Assembly (NCBI GenBank): GCA_963802905.1
Contig: CAWDKH010000025.1
Span: 1-64,000 of the forward strand
Source of the DNA: DASQFQ01 sp963802905
GTDB lineage: Bacteria; Actinomycetota; Thermoleophilia; Solirubrobacterales; Solirubrobacteraceae
Length of the DNA stretch: 64,000 nt
Direction of reading: 5' to 3'
In this document: positions 37,056-46,285 of the stretch, in pieces
Layout of the letters: each line of letters opens with the position of its first letter
Position numbering within the stretch: the stretch's first letter is position 1
Program-made: the position numbers and the translations under genes
The notes under the pieces: generated by a model
The model's input: the letters and a program-made list of their open reading frames with translations, nothing else
What the model was told of the DNA's origin: nothing
Database searches by the model: none

Positions 37056-37894
37056 TTCAGGAGCCTCGAGAGGCGACGGTCCTTGAGCACGCGGCCCTCC
37101 GTCTGGCAGGTGGGGCAGTAGGTCATGACGTAATCCTCGTAGAAGACGGCTTCGAGCACGGCCTCGCAGCGCGGGCAGGGCTCGCCTTGGTGGCTATGGA
37201 CGCGGGTCGGCTTGGGGAACTTCTCGGGCAGCGGCATCGCGACCTGCTCTTCGTAGACGTCGAGCACGCGGCCGAGCTCGGACACCATCGCCTCGCGCAG
37301 CGCGCCGGCTTCCTCGTCGGAGAGGTCGTCGCCGCGCTTGAACGGCGACAGCTTCGCCGCGTGCAGGATCTCGTCGACCCACGTGCGCCCGATGCCGGCG
37401 ACGACCTGCTGGTCGCGCAGCAGCGAGTGCAGCGGCCGCTTCGCGTCCAGCAGCGGCCCGAGCTCCGGCGGGTCCGGCCACGCCTCGGGCCCGAGCCGCG
37501 CCAGCGCCTCGTCCGCGTCGACCGCCTCCGGGCGCAGCAGCTTCACCCACGCGCGCTGCTTCGTCCCGAACTCGCGCAGCCGCAGCTCGCGGTCCTCGGA
37601 CAGCCGCAGGCCGACCCGCATCGTGCGGTCCTTCATCGTCGCGCGCTTGTTGAACAGCTGGAGCCGCCCCGCGCTCATCAGATGCGTCAGCAGGGTCAGG
37701 CCGCCGGCGTCGATCATCAGCAGCTTGCCGCGCCGCCGCACGCCTTCGATCTCGGCGCCCTCGAGCGCGCTCAGCGGCGGGTCGAACGTCTTCAGCGCGT
37801 TGATGCCCGGCACGACCGCCGACTCGATCGTCTCGCCGGTCAGCGCCTCGCTCACCCGACGGGCGGTGATCTCCATCTCGGGTAGCTCAGGCAT
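37052..37894 (-). CDS. Fpg/Nei-family DNA glycosylase
   Basis: A 280-residue bifunctional DNA glycosylase/AP lyase for oxidised bases. It has the N-terminal PELPEME (catalytic Pro1 and Glu after Met removal), the lysine in VRRRGKLLM (about residue 57), an H2TH segment near GIGRTWVDEILHAAKLSPF (about 165), and a C-terminal zinc finger CPRC...CPTC (residues 241-244 and 262-265). Fpg or Nei specificity cannot be set from sequence alone. TACCGT (minus, 37904-37909) lies nine bases upstream. Overlaps the bcp gene by four bases. Confidence 0.92.
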   Translation of the reverse strand: MPELPEMEITARRVSEALTGETIESAVVPGINALKTFDPPLSALEGAEIEGVRRRGKLLMIDAGGLTLLTHLMSAGRLQLFNKRATMKDRTMRVGLRLSEDRELRLREFGTKQRAWVKLLRPEAVDADEALARLGPEAWPDPPELGPLLDAKRPLHSLLRDQQVVAGIGRTWVDEILHAAKLSPFKRGDDLSDEEAGALREAMVSELGRVLDVYEEQVAMPLPEKFPKPTRVHSHQGEPCPRCEAVLEAVFYEDYVMTYCPTCQTEGRVLKDRRLSRLLK

Positions 37895-37930
37895 CGCCTA
37901 TAGACGGTAGCCGGGTAGCGTGCCCGCCCT

Positions 37931-39061
37931 GTGGACGACTGGGTCGCCAAGAGCTCGCAGGAGATCGCCCGCCGCGCGCCGCGCGAGCTCGAGGCGCTCG
38001 TCGCCGTCTCCTCGCCCTCCGGCGACCGCCACGGGGCGGAGGAATGCGCGTCCGTGTGCAAGGCGCTCACGCCTGACGACGCCGAGCTCGAGCGCGTCCC
38101 CTGCTCGTCGCCCGACCACGCCGACGACCTGATCGCGCGCCTGCGCGGCGAGGGCTCCGGCCGCATCCTGCTGCTCGGCCACCTCGACACCGTGATCGCG
38201 CACGCCAACCACCGCCCGCTCGAGCGCGTCGACGAGAAGCTCGTCGGCTCGGGCTCGGTCGATATGAAGGGCGGCGTCGTGCTGTCGCTCGGCGTCCTGC
38301 GCGCGCTCGCCGCGCGGCCGCAGGACTACGCCGAGGTCGCGCTGCTGCTGGTCTGCGACGAGGAATGGCGGACCGCGGAGTTCGGCCACACCGAGCGCTT
38401 CGCGGGCTGGGACGCGTGCCTGTGCTTCGAGGGCGGCGCGCGCAACGGCGACGGCGAGGAGGGCGTCGTCGTGCGCCGCAAGGCCGCGGGCACGCTGCGC
38501 GTCCACGCCACGGGCCGCGCCGCGCACTCCGGCTCGGCGCCCGACCGCGGCCGCAACGCCCTGCTCGCGCTCGCGGCCGCCGCGCAGGCCGTCGCCGGCT
38601 GCCACGACCCGAGCGGCCCCGACCACCTGACCGCGGTGCCGACCGTGATGCACGCCGGCGACGCGTTCAACGTCGTCCCCGGCTCCGGCGAGCTCGTCAG
38701 CGACATGCGCGCCGACTCCTCCGACGCGTTCGGCCGCGTCACGGCGGCGATCCCCGAGGAGGTCGGCGGCGCCACCCTGCACCCGGAGATGGTCCGCCTG
38801 TGGCCGGGGATGGACTCGAGCGCGGCCACCGTCCCGCTGCTCGAGCGCGCCTCGGCCGCGCTCGGCCAGCCGATCGCCGCGATGCACCGCGGCGGCGCCA
38901 GCGACGCCAGCCACTTCGCCGCGGCCATCCCCGTCACGGTCGACGGGCTCGGCCCGCGCGGCGGCGCCGCGCACAACCCCGAGGAGTACATCGTCGAGGA
39001 GTCGCTGGCCACGCGCGCGGCGGTCGCGCTCGCGCTGGCGCAGGCCGCGCTCAGCCCGTGA
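37931..39061 (+). CDS. M20-family metallopeptidase
   Basis: A 376-residue zinc peptidase of the ArgE/DapE/CPG2 family. Metal-binding elements: LLLGHLDTV (His and bridging Asp vicinity, about residue 80), GSVDMKGG (about 111), CDEEW (catalytic Glu pair, about 142), and the dimerisation domain starting VRRKAAGTLRVHATGRAAHSG (shorter motif TGRAAHSG, about 197). Probably removes an acyl or amino-acid group from a small peptide or amide; substrate unknown. GTG start nine bases from TAGCGT (37916-37921). Its end overlaps the sixA gene by 11 bases. Confidence 0.9.
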   Translation: MDDWVAKSSQEIARRAPRELEALVAVSSPSGDRHGAEECASVCKALTPDDAELERVPCSSPDHADDLIARLRGEGSGRILLLGHLDTVIAHANHRPLERVDEKLVGSGSVDMKGGVVLSLGVLRALAARPQDYAEVALLLVCDEEWRTAEFGHTERFAGWDACLCFEGGARNGDGEEGVVVRRKAAGTLRVHATGRAAHSGSAPDRGRNALLALAAAAQAVAGCHDPSGPDHLTAVPTVMHAGDAFNVVPGSGELVSDMRADSSDAFGRVTAAIPEEVGGATLHPEMVRLWPGMDSSAATVPLLERASAALGQPIAAMHRGGASDASHFAAAIPVTVDGLGPRGGAAHNPEEYIVEESLATRAAVALALAQAALSP

Positions 39062-39527
39062 CGGCGAGCGACTCGAGCTCGCGCGGGCGCAGGAGGACGA
39101 TCAGCCTGCCCTCTCGCCCCTGGATGCGGATCGCGGCGACCGCGCCCTTCTTGAAGTCGATGCGCCCGCCCGTGAGGTCGTAGACGACCTGCGTGAACGC
39201 GGGGTCGTGGCCGACGACCAGCACGCGCGCGTCGGCGTCGTGGCGGTCGAGCAGCTCGAGCGCGTCGGCGCGGTCGAAGCCCTCGGCGAGCACGTCCTCG
39301 ACCTCAGGCTCAGTGTTGAGCGTCCCCGCGGCGAGCCTGGCGGTCTGCTGTGCGCGGACCTTCGGGCTCGTGTAGATCGCGGCGAACTCGACGCCCAGCC
39401 GCGCGAGGGCGGCGCCCGCGGCGGCCGACTGGCGCTCGCCGCGCGCGGTCAGCTCGCGCTCGTCATCGGGCTTCGAGTCGTGCGGGACGGCTTCCCCGTG
39501 GCGGAGGAGCCAGAGCTGCTGGGCCAC
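39051..39527 (-). CDS. sixA: Phosphohistidine phosphatase SixA-like
   Basis: A 158-residue histidine phosphatase. The catalytic RHG is in LWLLRHGEAVPHD (about residue 9), with LTARGERQSAAAG, TSPKVRAQQTA, and the second histidine in VLVVGHDPAF (about 110). It could dephosphorylate phosphohistidine proteins or small phosphate esters. The GTG start at 39527 places the motif properly at the N-terminus. The upstream cupredoxin frame overlaps this start. Confidence 0.88.
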   Translation of the reverse strand: MAQQLWLLRHGEAVPHDSKPDDERELTARGERQSAAAGAALARLGVEFAAIYTSPKVRAQQTARLAAGTLNTEPEVEDVLAEGFDRADALELLDRHDADARVLVVGHDPAFTQVVYDLTGGRIDFKKGAVAAIRIQGREGRLIVLLRPRELESLAVTG

Positions 39528-40280
39528 ACGGCGGAGCCTAGCTGCCGGACGCGGAACCGCACGGTCCGCTTGAGCTCGCCCGCCCGCAGCGTCAGCGAGT
39601 AGCGGCCCGGCTTCAGCTTCTTGCCCGGCAGGCGGACCTTGTGCCGCCCCGGCCGCACGCGCAGCGTGACGCTGCGCACGCGCCGCTTGCCACGCCGCAG
39701 CGTGCCGCGCACCCGCACCGTCTTGCCGGCGCCGAGCGAGAGCGTCAGGAAGACGCCGCGCCGACCGCTCGCCGCGCGCACGCGGAACGAGCTGACGTCC
39801 GCCGCCGCCGGCGCTGTGCCCCCACCCGCGCCACCGCCGCCACCCGACCCACCCGAGCCGCCAGCGGGGTTGGTCGGGGTCGCGGTCGGCGACGCGGTGG
39901 GGCTCGCCGTCGGCGAGGCCGTCGGCGACGGGTGTGGGCACTGTGCCGGTCGAGTTGACGTAGACCGTGCCGCTCATCACGGTGGGGTGCACGTCGCAGC
40001 GGTAGCGGTAGGTCCCCGCGACGGCGAACTGCCGCGATCCGCTGAACGTGGCGCTCTGCGGTCCGAGCGGATCCGTCTGGTCGTCGAAGTGCACGTTGTG
40101 CATCGCGCCGACGTAGCCGGGTTCGACCGCCCAGTGGACGCTCTCGCCCGGGAGCACCGCGACGTTGCGCGGCGTGAAGGAGAAGTCGCGGATGCCCACG
40201 TCCTGGTTGGCGGCCAGCGCCGGCAGCACCCCGACGACCAGGCACCCGCCGAGCACCGCGAACGGAAGCAACCGCCTCAC
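39449..40280 (-). CDS. Secreted cupredoxin-domain protein, frameshifted
   Basis: Exported copper protein: signal peptide (LLPFAVLGGCLVVGVLPALA), a cupredoxin domain (residues 25-105) with type-1 copper ligands in AMHNVHFD (His) and YRCDVHPTVM (Cys, His, Met), then a Ser/Pro/Thr-Ala linker, a Gly/Ser stretch, and a basic beta-rich C-terminal domain (TVRVRGTLRRGKRRVRSVTL). The frame breaks near 39945, right where the linker starts. In the final frame the protein runs to 39449, overlapping sixA by 79 bases; a further small shift would end it at the TAG near 39538, which is more natural. Function: electron transfer or copper binding at the cell surface, inferred. Confidence 0.75.
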
Positions 40281-40320
40281 GGCGTGCCCTACGCAGGGCC
40301 GCGCGGAAAGGTTCGCGGGA

Positions 40321-41712
40321 TTAGTTCGCGCGGATCGGGGGGCCGCGCCAGACCTTGCCGTCCGGCGCGGTCCACTGCACGCGGTAGCGCTGCTTGTCGT
40401 GGTGCTTGGCGCGCAGGCCGTAGACGCCGCGGCTGTTCGTCTGCACCGTGCGCAGCGGCTTGAACGGCTTGCCCTTGCGCCGGGAGGCGAGGATCGTCAC
40501 CTGCGTCTTGGTCGCCGACGGCCGCACACGGCCCCACATGACGTCGGACGGCCCGTAGGCCTCGGCCGCCAGCGGGAGCCGGAACGAGTCGTAGGACGGC
40601 TTCGCCTTGCCGTTCGCGCGCCGCAGGCCGGACTCGAAGCCGCCGTAGCGCTCGATCCGGCTGCGGGCCTTGCGCGGCTTGTCGTCGCCCAGCAGGTACT
40701 GCGAGAACGAGCGCACGCGCGTGTTGACGAACGCCATGTGCTCGGCGATCGCGAGGTACTCGGCCTGCTTGGTGAGCGAGACGCCGAGCGGGTCGGGCGT
40801 GCTCTGGATGCCGAACTCGGTCAGGTAGATCCCGAGCCCGCGCGTGATCGCGCCTGCCTTGCCGGCGCGGTTGAGCGCGGTCGTGAGCCGCGACAGCACG
40901 CCGATCGTGACGTCGTCGGGATCCGGCGGGCGGAAGCGCGGGCCGACGCGCGTGGTGTAGGCGTGGTGGGCGTAGCCGCCGGCCTTGATGCGCGCGCACT
41001 TGCCCTTGCGCTTGTAGGACTTGTTGAGGCACAGCGCGCCGCGCAGGAACGCGAGCGGCGCGACGACGCGCGGCGTGCCGCGCGGCGCGGTCTCGCCGAA
41101 CAGCAGCATGTCGCCGCCGTTGCCGGAGGCGGCCAGGCCGCGCTGGCCGGCGAGGTAGAGATTGCGGTAGATCCGCGGCGACTTCGCCTTCTTCTTGACG
41201 AACTGCGGCAGCAGGAACTGCGGGTGGTTGGGCTCGTTCCAGATCGACCACTGGCTGACCTTGTCGCCGTAGCGGCGGCCGACCGCGGTCGCGAACGCCT
41301 GGAACTCCTTCGGGCTCGGCTTCGTGAGGTTGTCGCGCTTCTTCGCGGTCGCCCACTTCGGCACCGGCCCGGTGAGCGTGAGCTGGACCGCGACCCCGCG
41401 GGCCGCGGCAGCGGTGAACAGCCCGTCGAGCTGGTCCCACACGCCCGCCGGGTACGCGGCGGGGTCGCTGGCGTCGAAGCGCGGGCGCGTCTTCGACTTC
41501 GGCGCGGGCGCGTAGCTCTGCCAGTAGACGAGCACGCGCACGCGATCGACGCCGAACGCGCGGATCTCCTGCAGCGTGCGATCGCGCGTGCCCGGGTCCA
41601 GCAGCTCGCGCGGCGCCTCGAAGGTCATGCTCTGGGTGCTCGAGGCCGAGGCCGCCGCGGGGAGCGCGAGCAGCACGACGAGAGCGAGGGTGAGGGAGAG
41701 TCGGAGGAGCAT
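40321..41712 (-). CDS. Secreted clan GH-A glycosidase-like protein
   Basis: A 463-residue protein with a signal peptide (LSLTLALVVLLALPAAASA) and a TIM-barrel resembling clan GH-A enzymes (GH5/GH39-like). The acid/base Glu is seen in WSIWNEPNHPQF (about residue 160) and the nucleophile Glu in IYLTEFGIQS (about 290). A C-terminal beta domain (about 380-463) is Lys/Arg rich. The sugar substrate is unknown. The mRNA leader holds a nested stem-loop (41722-41749) and the purine-rich AAGGGG before ATG. Confidence 0.78.
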   Translation of the reverse strand: MLLRLSLTLALVVLLALPAAASASSTQSMTFEAPRELLDPGTRDRTLQEIRAFGVDRVRVLVYWQSYAPAPKSKTRPRFDASDPAAYPAGVWDQLDGLFTAAAARGVAVQLTLTGPVPKWATAKKRDNLTKPSPKEFQAFATAVGRRYGDKVSQWSIWNEPNHPQFLLPQFVKKKAKSPRIYRNLYLAGQRGLAASGNGGDMLLFGETAPRGTPRVVAPLAFLRGALCLNKSYKRKGKCARIKAGGYAHHAYTTRVGPRFRPPDPDDVTIGVLSRLTTALNRAGKAGAITRGLGIYLTEFGIQSTPDPLGVSLTKQAEYLAIAEHMAFVNTRVRSFSQYLLGDDKPRKARSRIERYGGFESGLRRANGKAKPSYDSFRLPLAAEAYGPSDVMWGRVRPSATKTQVTILASRRKGKPFKPLRTVQTNSRGVYGLRAKHHDKQRYRVQWTAPDGKVWRGPPIRAN

Positions 41713-41721
41713 GGGGAGACC

Positions 41722-41749
41722 CCTTGTAACTCGGCGGGGAGCCGCAAGG
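41722..41749 (-). promoter_or_regulatory. Leader stem-loop of the glycosidase gene
   Basis: Nested arms CCTTG/CAAGG and CGGC/GCCG form a hairpin ten bases before the ATG at 41712. Part of the ribosome-binding AAGGGG overlaps its 3' arm, so folding could limit translation. It is also possibly only a structural leader. Confidence 0.35.
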
Positions 41750-41787
41750 TTCGGCCTTCGAGGCTAGCGATTAGGGTGTCGCGCTCT

Positions 41788-42852
41788 GTGACGGCGATCG
41801 TCGACACGCCCGAGGAGGCGGCCCAGCTCGAGCTCCCGCCCCTGCTGGTGCGACGCCCGCTGGAGGCCTACCTTGACGCGCACGCGCTCGGCAGCGGGCC
41901 GCTCGAGGCCGAGCCCGTGGGCGACGGGCACTCCAACGTCACCTACCTGATCCGCCGCGGCGACACCGAGCTCGTGCTGCGCCGCCCGCCGCGCCCGCCG
42001 CTGCCGCCCTCCGCCCACGACGTGCTGCGCGAGGCGCGCCTGCTGGGCGCGGTCGAGGGCGCCGACGTGCGCACGCCGAAGGTGCTGGTGGCGTGCGACG
42101 ACGAGTCGGTGATCGGAGCGCCGTTCTACGTCATGGAGCGCATGGTCGGCGACGTGATCGTGACCGCGCTCCCCGCCGCCTTCGAGGCCGAGGGCGACCG
42201 CCGGCGCATCTCCGAGGAGCTCGTCGACTCGCTGATCGAGATCCACGCGGTCGACTGGGAGGCGTGCGGCCTGCACGACTACGGCAAGCCGACCGGCTAC
42301 CTGGACCGCCAGCTGCGGCGCTTCGGCGGCCTGTGGGAGCACAACAAGACGCGCGAGCTGCCGGTGCTCGACGACGTCACGGCCTGGCTGGCCGAGCACA
42401 CGCCGGAGTCCGGGCCGGCCACGATCGTGCACGGCGACTACCGGCTCGGCAACGTGATGTTCGCTCCGGGCACGCCGCCGCGGCTGAACGCGATCTTCGA
42501 CTGGGAGCTGGCCACGATCGGCGACCCGCTCGCCGACGTCGGCTACCTCGTCGCAACGTGGTCGCAGCCGGGTGACCCGGACAACACGATCTCGGCGCTC
42601 GGCGGGCTGACGAAGCAGCCCGGCTTCATGACCCGCGACGAGCTGATCGCGCGCTACGAGGCGGGCTCTGGGCGCTCGATGTCCGACGTGCGCTGGTACA
42701 TGACGCTCGCGCTGTGGAAGTCGGCGATCTTCCTCGAGGGCTCCTACAAGCGCCGGCTCGCGGGCACGACCGAGGACGCGTTCTTCGATCTCCTCAAGGA
42801 GGGCGTGCCCGACGTGGCCGACCGCGCGTGGCGGACCGCGCAAGGGGAATGA
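41788..42852 (+). CDS. Phosphotransferase-family protein (APH/choline-kinase-like)
   Basis: A 354-residue kinase-fold protein of the aminoglycoside-phosphotransferase superfamily. Motifs are GDGHSNVTYLI (nucleotide loop, about residue 46), VLREAR, the catalytic Brenner motif IVHGDYRLGNVMF (about 213), and IFDWELATIGDPLADVGYL (metal-binding Asp, about 233). In actinobacteria close relatives lie beside acyl-CoA dehydrogenases, with unknown substrates. GTG start ten bases after TAGGGT (41772-41777). Overlaps the HAD gene by four bases. Confidence 0.88.
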   Translation: MTAIVDTPEEAAQLELPPLLVRRPLEAYLDAHALGSGPLEAEPVGDGHSNVTYLIRRGDTELVLRRPPRPPLPPSAHDVLREARLLGAVEGADVRTPKVLVACDDESVIGAPFYVMERMVGDVIVTALPAAFEAEGDRRRISEELVDSLIEIHAVDWEACGLHDYGKPTGYLDRQLRRFGGLWEHNKTRELPVLDDVTAWLAEHTPESGPATIVHGDYRLGNVMFAPGTPPRLNAIFDWELATIGDPLADVGYLVATWSQPGDPDNTISALGGLTKQPGFMTRDELIARYEAGSGRSMSDVRWYMTLALWKSAIFLEGSYKRRLAGTTEDAFFDLLKEGVPDVADRAWRTAQGE

Positions 42853-43460
42853 GCCGCGACGGGCTGCTGATCGACTTCGGCGGCGTCCTCACCTCCAACG
42901 TCTTCGAGTCCTTCGCCGCCTTCTGCCGCGCCGAGGGGCTCGACCCCGACACGGTGCGCGACCGCTTCATGCAGGACCAGGCCGCGCGCGACCTGCTCGG
43001 CGAGCTCGAGGAGGGGCGGATCTCCAACGCCGAGTTCGAGCGGCGCTTCGCCCCGATGCTCGGCGTCGAGCAGTCCGAGGGGCTGATCGCGAAGCTGTTC
43101 GCCGGCATGCAGCACGACGAGGCGATGTTCGACGCCGTCGCGGCCGCCCGCCGCGCGGGCGTGCGCACCGGCCTGGTGTCGAACTCGTGGGGCGAGGAGG
43201 GCTACGACCGCTCGCGCTTCGACGAGCTGTTCGACGTGCTCGTGATCTCGGGCGAGATCGGCATCCGCAAGCCGGCGCCGGAGATCTACACGCTGGCCGC
43301 CGAGCGGCTCGGCCGCGAGCCGGAGCGCTGCGTGTTCGTCGACGACCTGCCCGGCAACCTCAAGCCCGCCCGCGCGATCGGGATGGCGACCGTGCTGCAC
43401 CGCGACGCCGCCCAGACGATCGCGGAGATCGAGCAGCACCTCGGCGTCAGCCTGCGCTGA
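42849..43460 (+). CDS. HAD-family hydrolase
   Basis: A 203-residue haloacid-dehalogenase-like phosphatase. Motif I is LLIDFGGVLTS, in which the first Asp is present but the second is replaced by Gly, as in sEH-N/epoxide-hydrolase N-terminal-like members. Motif II is LVSNSWG, motif III KPAPEIY and motif IV CVFVDDLPGNL. Likely a small-molecule phosphatase acting with the upstream phosphotransferase-like protein, which it overlaps (ATGA). Confidence 0.88.
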   Translation: MSRDGLLIDFGGVLTSNVFESFAAFCRAEGLDPDTVRDRFMQDQAARDLLGELEEGRISNAEFERRFAPMLGVEQSEGLIAKLFAGMQHDEAMFDAVAAARRAGVRTGLVSNSWGEEGYDRSRFDELFDVLVISGEIGIRKPAPEIYTLAAERLGREPERCVFVDDLPGNLKPARAIGMATVLHRDAAQTIAEIEQHLGVSLR

Positions 43461-44289
43461 TCGCCACCACGCCGGCCAGCGCCAGCACGACGCCCACCTG
43501 CTGCACCCGCGCGATCCGCTCGGCGAGCACCACGCGCGCGAGCACGACGGTGACCGCCGGGTAGAGCGAGCCGAGCACCGACACCACCGACAGCAGCCCC
43601 TCCTGGGTGGCGAGCGCGTAGAGCCCGTTGGCGCCGAGGTCGAGCACGCCGATCATCGCGAGCGCCGCGAGGCTGGCGCCGTCGCGCGGCAGCCCGGGCC
43701 GCACCGCGAGCGCGGCGATGACGAGCAGCAGCAGCGAGCAGGAGCGCGAGACCACGATCACCCACGAGACGTCGGCGTCCTCGGCGGCGCGGTCGAGGCC
43801 GACGAAGAACGTCCCGAACCCCGCCGCCGCCACCAGCGCCAGACCGATCGCGGTGCGGTTGGGCGGGTCCGCCCCATCCTCGATCGGCTCGCGGGACGCC
43901 AGGATCACGCCGCCGAGCGCGATCGCCATGCCGGCGATCTGCAGCGAGCTCGGGCGCTCGCCCTCGACGAGCCCGACGAGCACCGGCACCGCGGCGGCGG
44001 TGGCCGAGATCGGCGCCACCACGCTCATCGTGCCGATCGCCAGCGCGCGGTAGAACGCGCCCAGGGCGACGATGCCGGCCGCGCCGGCAAGCGCGGCCCA
44101 GCCCGCCGCGGCGGTCGACGGGAACTCCTCGCCGACGACGAACGCGAACGGGATCAGCAGCGCGAGCGCGACGCCCTGCGAGACGAGCAGCACCGCGAGC
44201 GCGGCGCGCTTCCGGCTCTGGAGGCCGCCGAAGAAGTCGGCGAGCCCCCAGCACAGCGACGAGCTCAGGCCGAGCGCAACTGCGAGCAC
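43447..44289 (-). CDS. EamA/DMT-family transporter
   Basis: A 280-residue drug/metabolite transporter with ten hydrophobic helices arranged as two EamA repeats (about 1-135 and 150-280). The first repeat includes SSSLCWGLADFFGGLQSRK, the second LGSLYPAVTVVLARVVLAER (the usual repeat end). Substrate unknown. It follows the aldehyde dehydrogenase gene by 12 bases on the same strand and is the last gene of that transcript. Start GTG; the 3' end overlaps the HAD gene by 14 bases. Confidence 0.85.
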   Translation of the reverse strand: MLAVALGLSSSLCWGLADFFGGLQSRKRAALAVLLVSQGVALALLIPFAFVVGEEFPSTAAAGWAALAGAAGIVALGAFYRALAIGTMSVVAPISATAAAVPVLVGLVEGERPSSLQIAGMAIALGGVILASREPIEDGADPPNRTAIGLALVAAAGFGTFFVGLDRAAEDADVSWVIVVSRSCSLLLLVIAALAVRPGLPRDGASLAALAMIGVLDLGANGLYALATQEGLLSVVSVLGSLYPAVTVVLARVVLAERIARVQQVGVVLALAGVVAISAG

Positions 44290-44301
44290 TCGGCCGGGGC
44301 C

Positions 44302-45825
44302 CTAGTCGCGCTTGCCGCGTCCGTACAACAGCTTGACGCCCTTGAGGAGCATCCCGGTCGTGCGCGCCTTGTACGGGAACATGTGCAGATCGCGCTTCGG
44401 CGCGAGCCGCGTCACCAGCAGCGACTGCTGGCGGCAGTACTTGCGGATCCCGGGGGCACCGTGGCGCTGGCCCATGCCCGACGTCTTCCAGCCGCCCATC
44501 GGCAGCTCGAGCGCGAGGTAGTTGATCTGGGCGTCGTTGACGCACACCACGCCGGACTCGACGCGGCGGGCGACCTCCTCGCCCCGCGCGGTGTCCTTCG
44601 TCCACACCGAGGCGGCGAGGCCGAACGGCGAGTCGTTGGCGAGCCGGATCGCCTCCTCGGCGTCGCCGACCTTCATGATCGGCAGCGTCGGGCCGAACGT
44701 CTCCTCGGTCATCGCCGTCATCGAGTGGTCGACGTCGACGAGCACCGTCGGCTCGTAGTAGTTGCCCTTGTCGGTGCCGGCGTGGCCGCCGACCAGCACC
44801 TTCGCGCCGGCCGCCTTCGCGTCGTCGACGTGGCGGCTGACGATGTCGACCTGCGACGACAGCGTCATCGCGCCCACCTCGACCGTGCCGGGCGCGGTCG
44901 GGACGCCCTGGCGCAGCGCGCCGACCTTCTGGGACACCCGCGCGACGAAGTCGTCATAGACCGGCGCTTCGACGTAGACGCGCTCGACCGAGATGCAGGT
45001 CTGGCCGCCGTTCTGCATCGAGTAGTACGCCGCGGCGTTGGCGGCGCGCTCGATGTCGGCGTCGGCGAGCACGATCATCGGGTCCTTGCCGCCGAGCTCG
45101 AGCGAGACCGGCGTCAGCGTCTCCGCGGCGCGGCCCATGATCTTCTTGCCGGTCTCGGTGGAGCCGGTGAACATGATCATGTCCGCGAGGTCGATCAGCT
45201 CCGGGCCGATCTCCGATCCGCGGCCGGGGGCGACCTGGTAGATGCCCTCGGGCAGCCCGACCTCCCGCATGCCCTCTTCGAGCAGCAGCGAGGTCAGCGG
45301 CGTCGGCTCGGCGGGCTTGAGGATCACCGCGTTGCCGGCCGCCATCGCCGGGATGCAGTCGCCGAACGAGTTCGTCAGCGGGTAGTTCCACGGCCCGATG
45401 ACGCCGACCAGCCCGACCGGGCGGTAGCGCACGACGAGCTTGCGCCCGAGCACGAACGGGTTGGCCGTGCGGACCTTCTCGTCCGCCAGGTAGTCCGGCG
45501 CGTGCTTGGCCCAGAAGCCGAACGCGTTGGCCGCGTAGGCGACCTCGGCGAGCAGCGCGTCCTCGTAGGTCTTCCCGGACTCCTTGACCAGCGTGTCCGC
45601 GATCCGCTCGGCGTTGTCGACGATCCACTTCTGCGCGCGGCGGAGGACCTTGCCGCGCCCGTCGAACCCGAGCGACTCCCAGGCCGGCTGGGCGGCGCGG
45701 CCGCGCTCGGCCATCGCGCGCAGCTCATCCGGGGTGGTGGCGTGGACGCTGCGGATGACCTCGCCGGTGGCGGGGTTCTCGACCGAGATCTCGCTGCTGC
45801 CGCGCTCCTGCTCGACGGTCGCCAT
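44302..45825 (-). CDS. Aldehyde dehydrogenase family protein (succinate-semialdehyde-type)
   Basis: A 507-residue NAD(P)-dependent aldehyde dehydrogenase. The oxyanion Asn is in GPWNYPLTNSF (about residue 150), the cofactor loop is FTGSTETGKKI (about 230), the catalytic Glu lies in LELGGKDPMIV (about 252), and the catalytic Cys in NGGQTCISVERV (about 287). A longer C-terminus with YKARTTGMLLKGVKLLYG is characteristic of the succinic-semialdehyde dehydrogenase-like group in actinobacteria; the actual aldehyde is not certain. The ATG overlaps the cyclophilin stop by one base. Confidence 0.92.
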   Translation of the reverse strand: MATVEQERGSSEISVENPATGEVIRSVHATTPDELRAMAERGRAAQPAWESLGFDGRGKVLRRAQKWIVDNAERIADTLVKESGKTYEDALLAEVAYAANAFGFWAKHAPDYLADEKVRTANPFVLGRKLVVRYRPVGLVGVIGPWNYPLTNSFGDCIPAMAAGNAVILKPAEPTPLTSLLLEEGMREVGLPEGIYQVAPGRGSEIGPELIDLADMIMFTGSTETGKKIMGRAAETLTPVSLELGGKDPMIVLADADIERAANAAAYYSMQNGGQTCISVERVYVEAPVYDDFVARVSQKVGALRQGVPTAPGTVEVGAMTLSSQVDIVSRHVDDAKAAGAKVLVGGHAGTDKGNYYEPTVLVDVDHSMTAMTEETFGPTLPIMKVGDAEEAIRLANDSPFGLAASVWTKDTARGEEVARRVESGVVCVNDAQINYLALELPMGGWKTSGMGQRHGAPGIRKYCRQQSLLVTRLAPKRDLHMFPYKARTTGMLLKGVKLLYGRGKRD

Positions 45826-46265
45826 CAGGCAGCCTGGAGCGTCTCGATCTTGGCGTCGTCCGTCGGGCGGTCGCGCCCGTCGGTCGGCAGGCCCTCGAGC
45901 TCGTCGACGATCTCCATGCCGGACTTCACCTCGCCGAACACGGTGTGCTTGCCGTCGAGCCACGGCGCGGCGTCGACGGTGACGATGAAGAACTGCGAGC
46001 CGTTGGTGTTCGGGCCGGCGTTGGCCATCGCCAGCGCGCCGCGGACGACCTTGTGGTCGTTGATCTCGTCCTCGAACTCGTAGCCGGGGCCGCCGGTGCC
46101 GGTGCCCTGCGGGCAGCCGCCCTGGATCATGAAGTCCTTGATGATCCGATGGAACGAGAGGCCGTCATAGAAGCCGTCAGCGGCGAGCTTCTTGAAGTTC
46201 TCGACGGTCTTGGGCGCGTCGTCGTCGAACAGCTCGAAGACGATCGGGCCGCGGTTCGTGGTCAT
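45825..46265 (-). CDS. Peptidyl-prolyl cis-trans isomerase, cyclophilin type
   Basis: A 146-residue cytoplasmic cyclophilin (PpiB-like). The active-site residues are in FHRIIKDFMIQGGCPQGTG (Arg, Phe, Gln), ALAMANAGPNTNGSQFFI and WLDGKHTVFGEV (Trp, His). No signal peptide. Second in the probable operon DEAD helicase, cyclophilin, aldehyde dehydrogenase, EamA transporter. Confidence 0.93.
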   Translation of the reverse strand: MTTNRGPIVFELFDDDAPKTVENFKKLAADGFYDGLSFHRIIKDFMIQGGCPQGTGTGGPGYEFEDEINDHKVVRGALAMANAGPNTNGSQFFIVTVDAAPWLDGKHTVFGEVKSGMEIVDELEGLPTDGRDRPTDDAKIETLQAA

Positions 46266-46285
46266 CGTGATCTCGGACAGTGAAA

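Noticed and set aside
39880..39935. Tandem repeat of GCGAC/GGCGAG units
   Set aside because: It is the coding sequence of a Ser/Pro/Thr/Ala linker (SPTASPTA) in the cupredoxin protein, not a repeat array or CRISPR.
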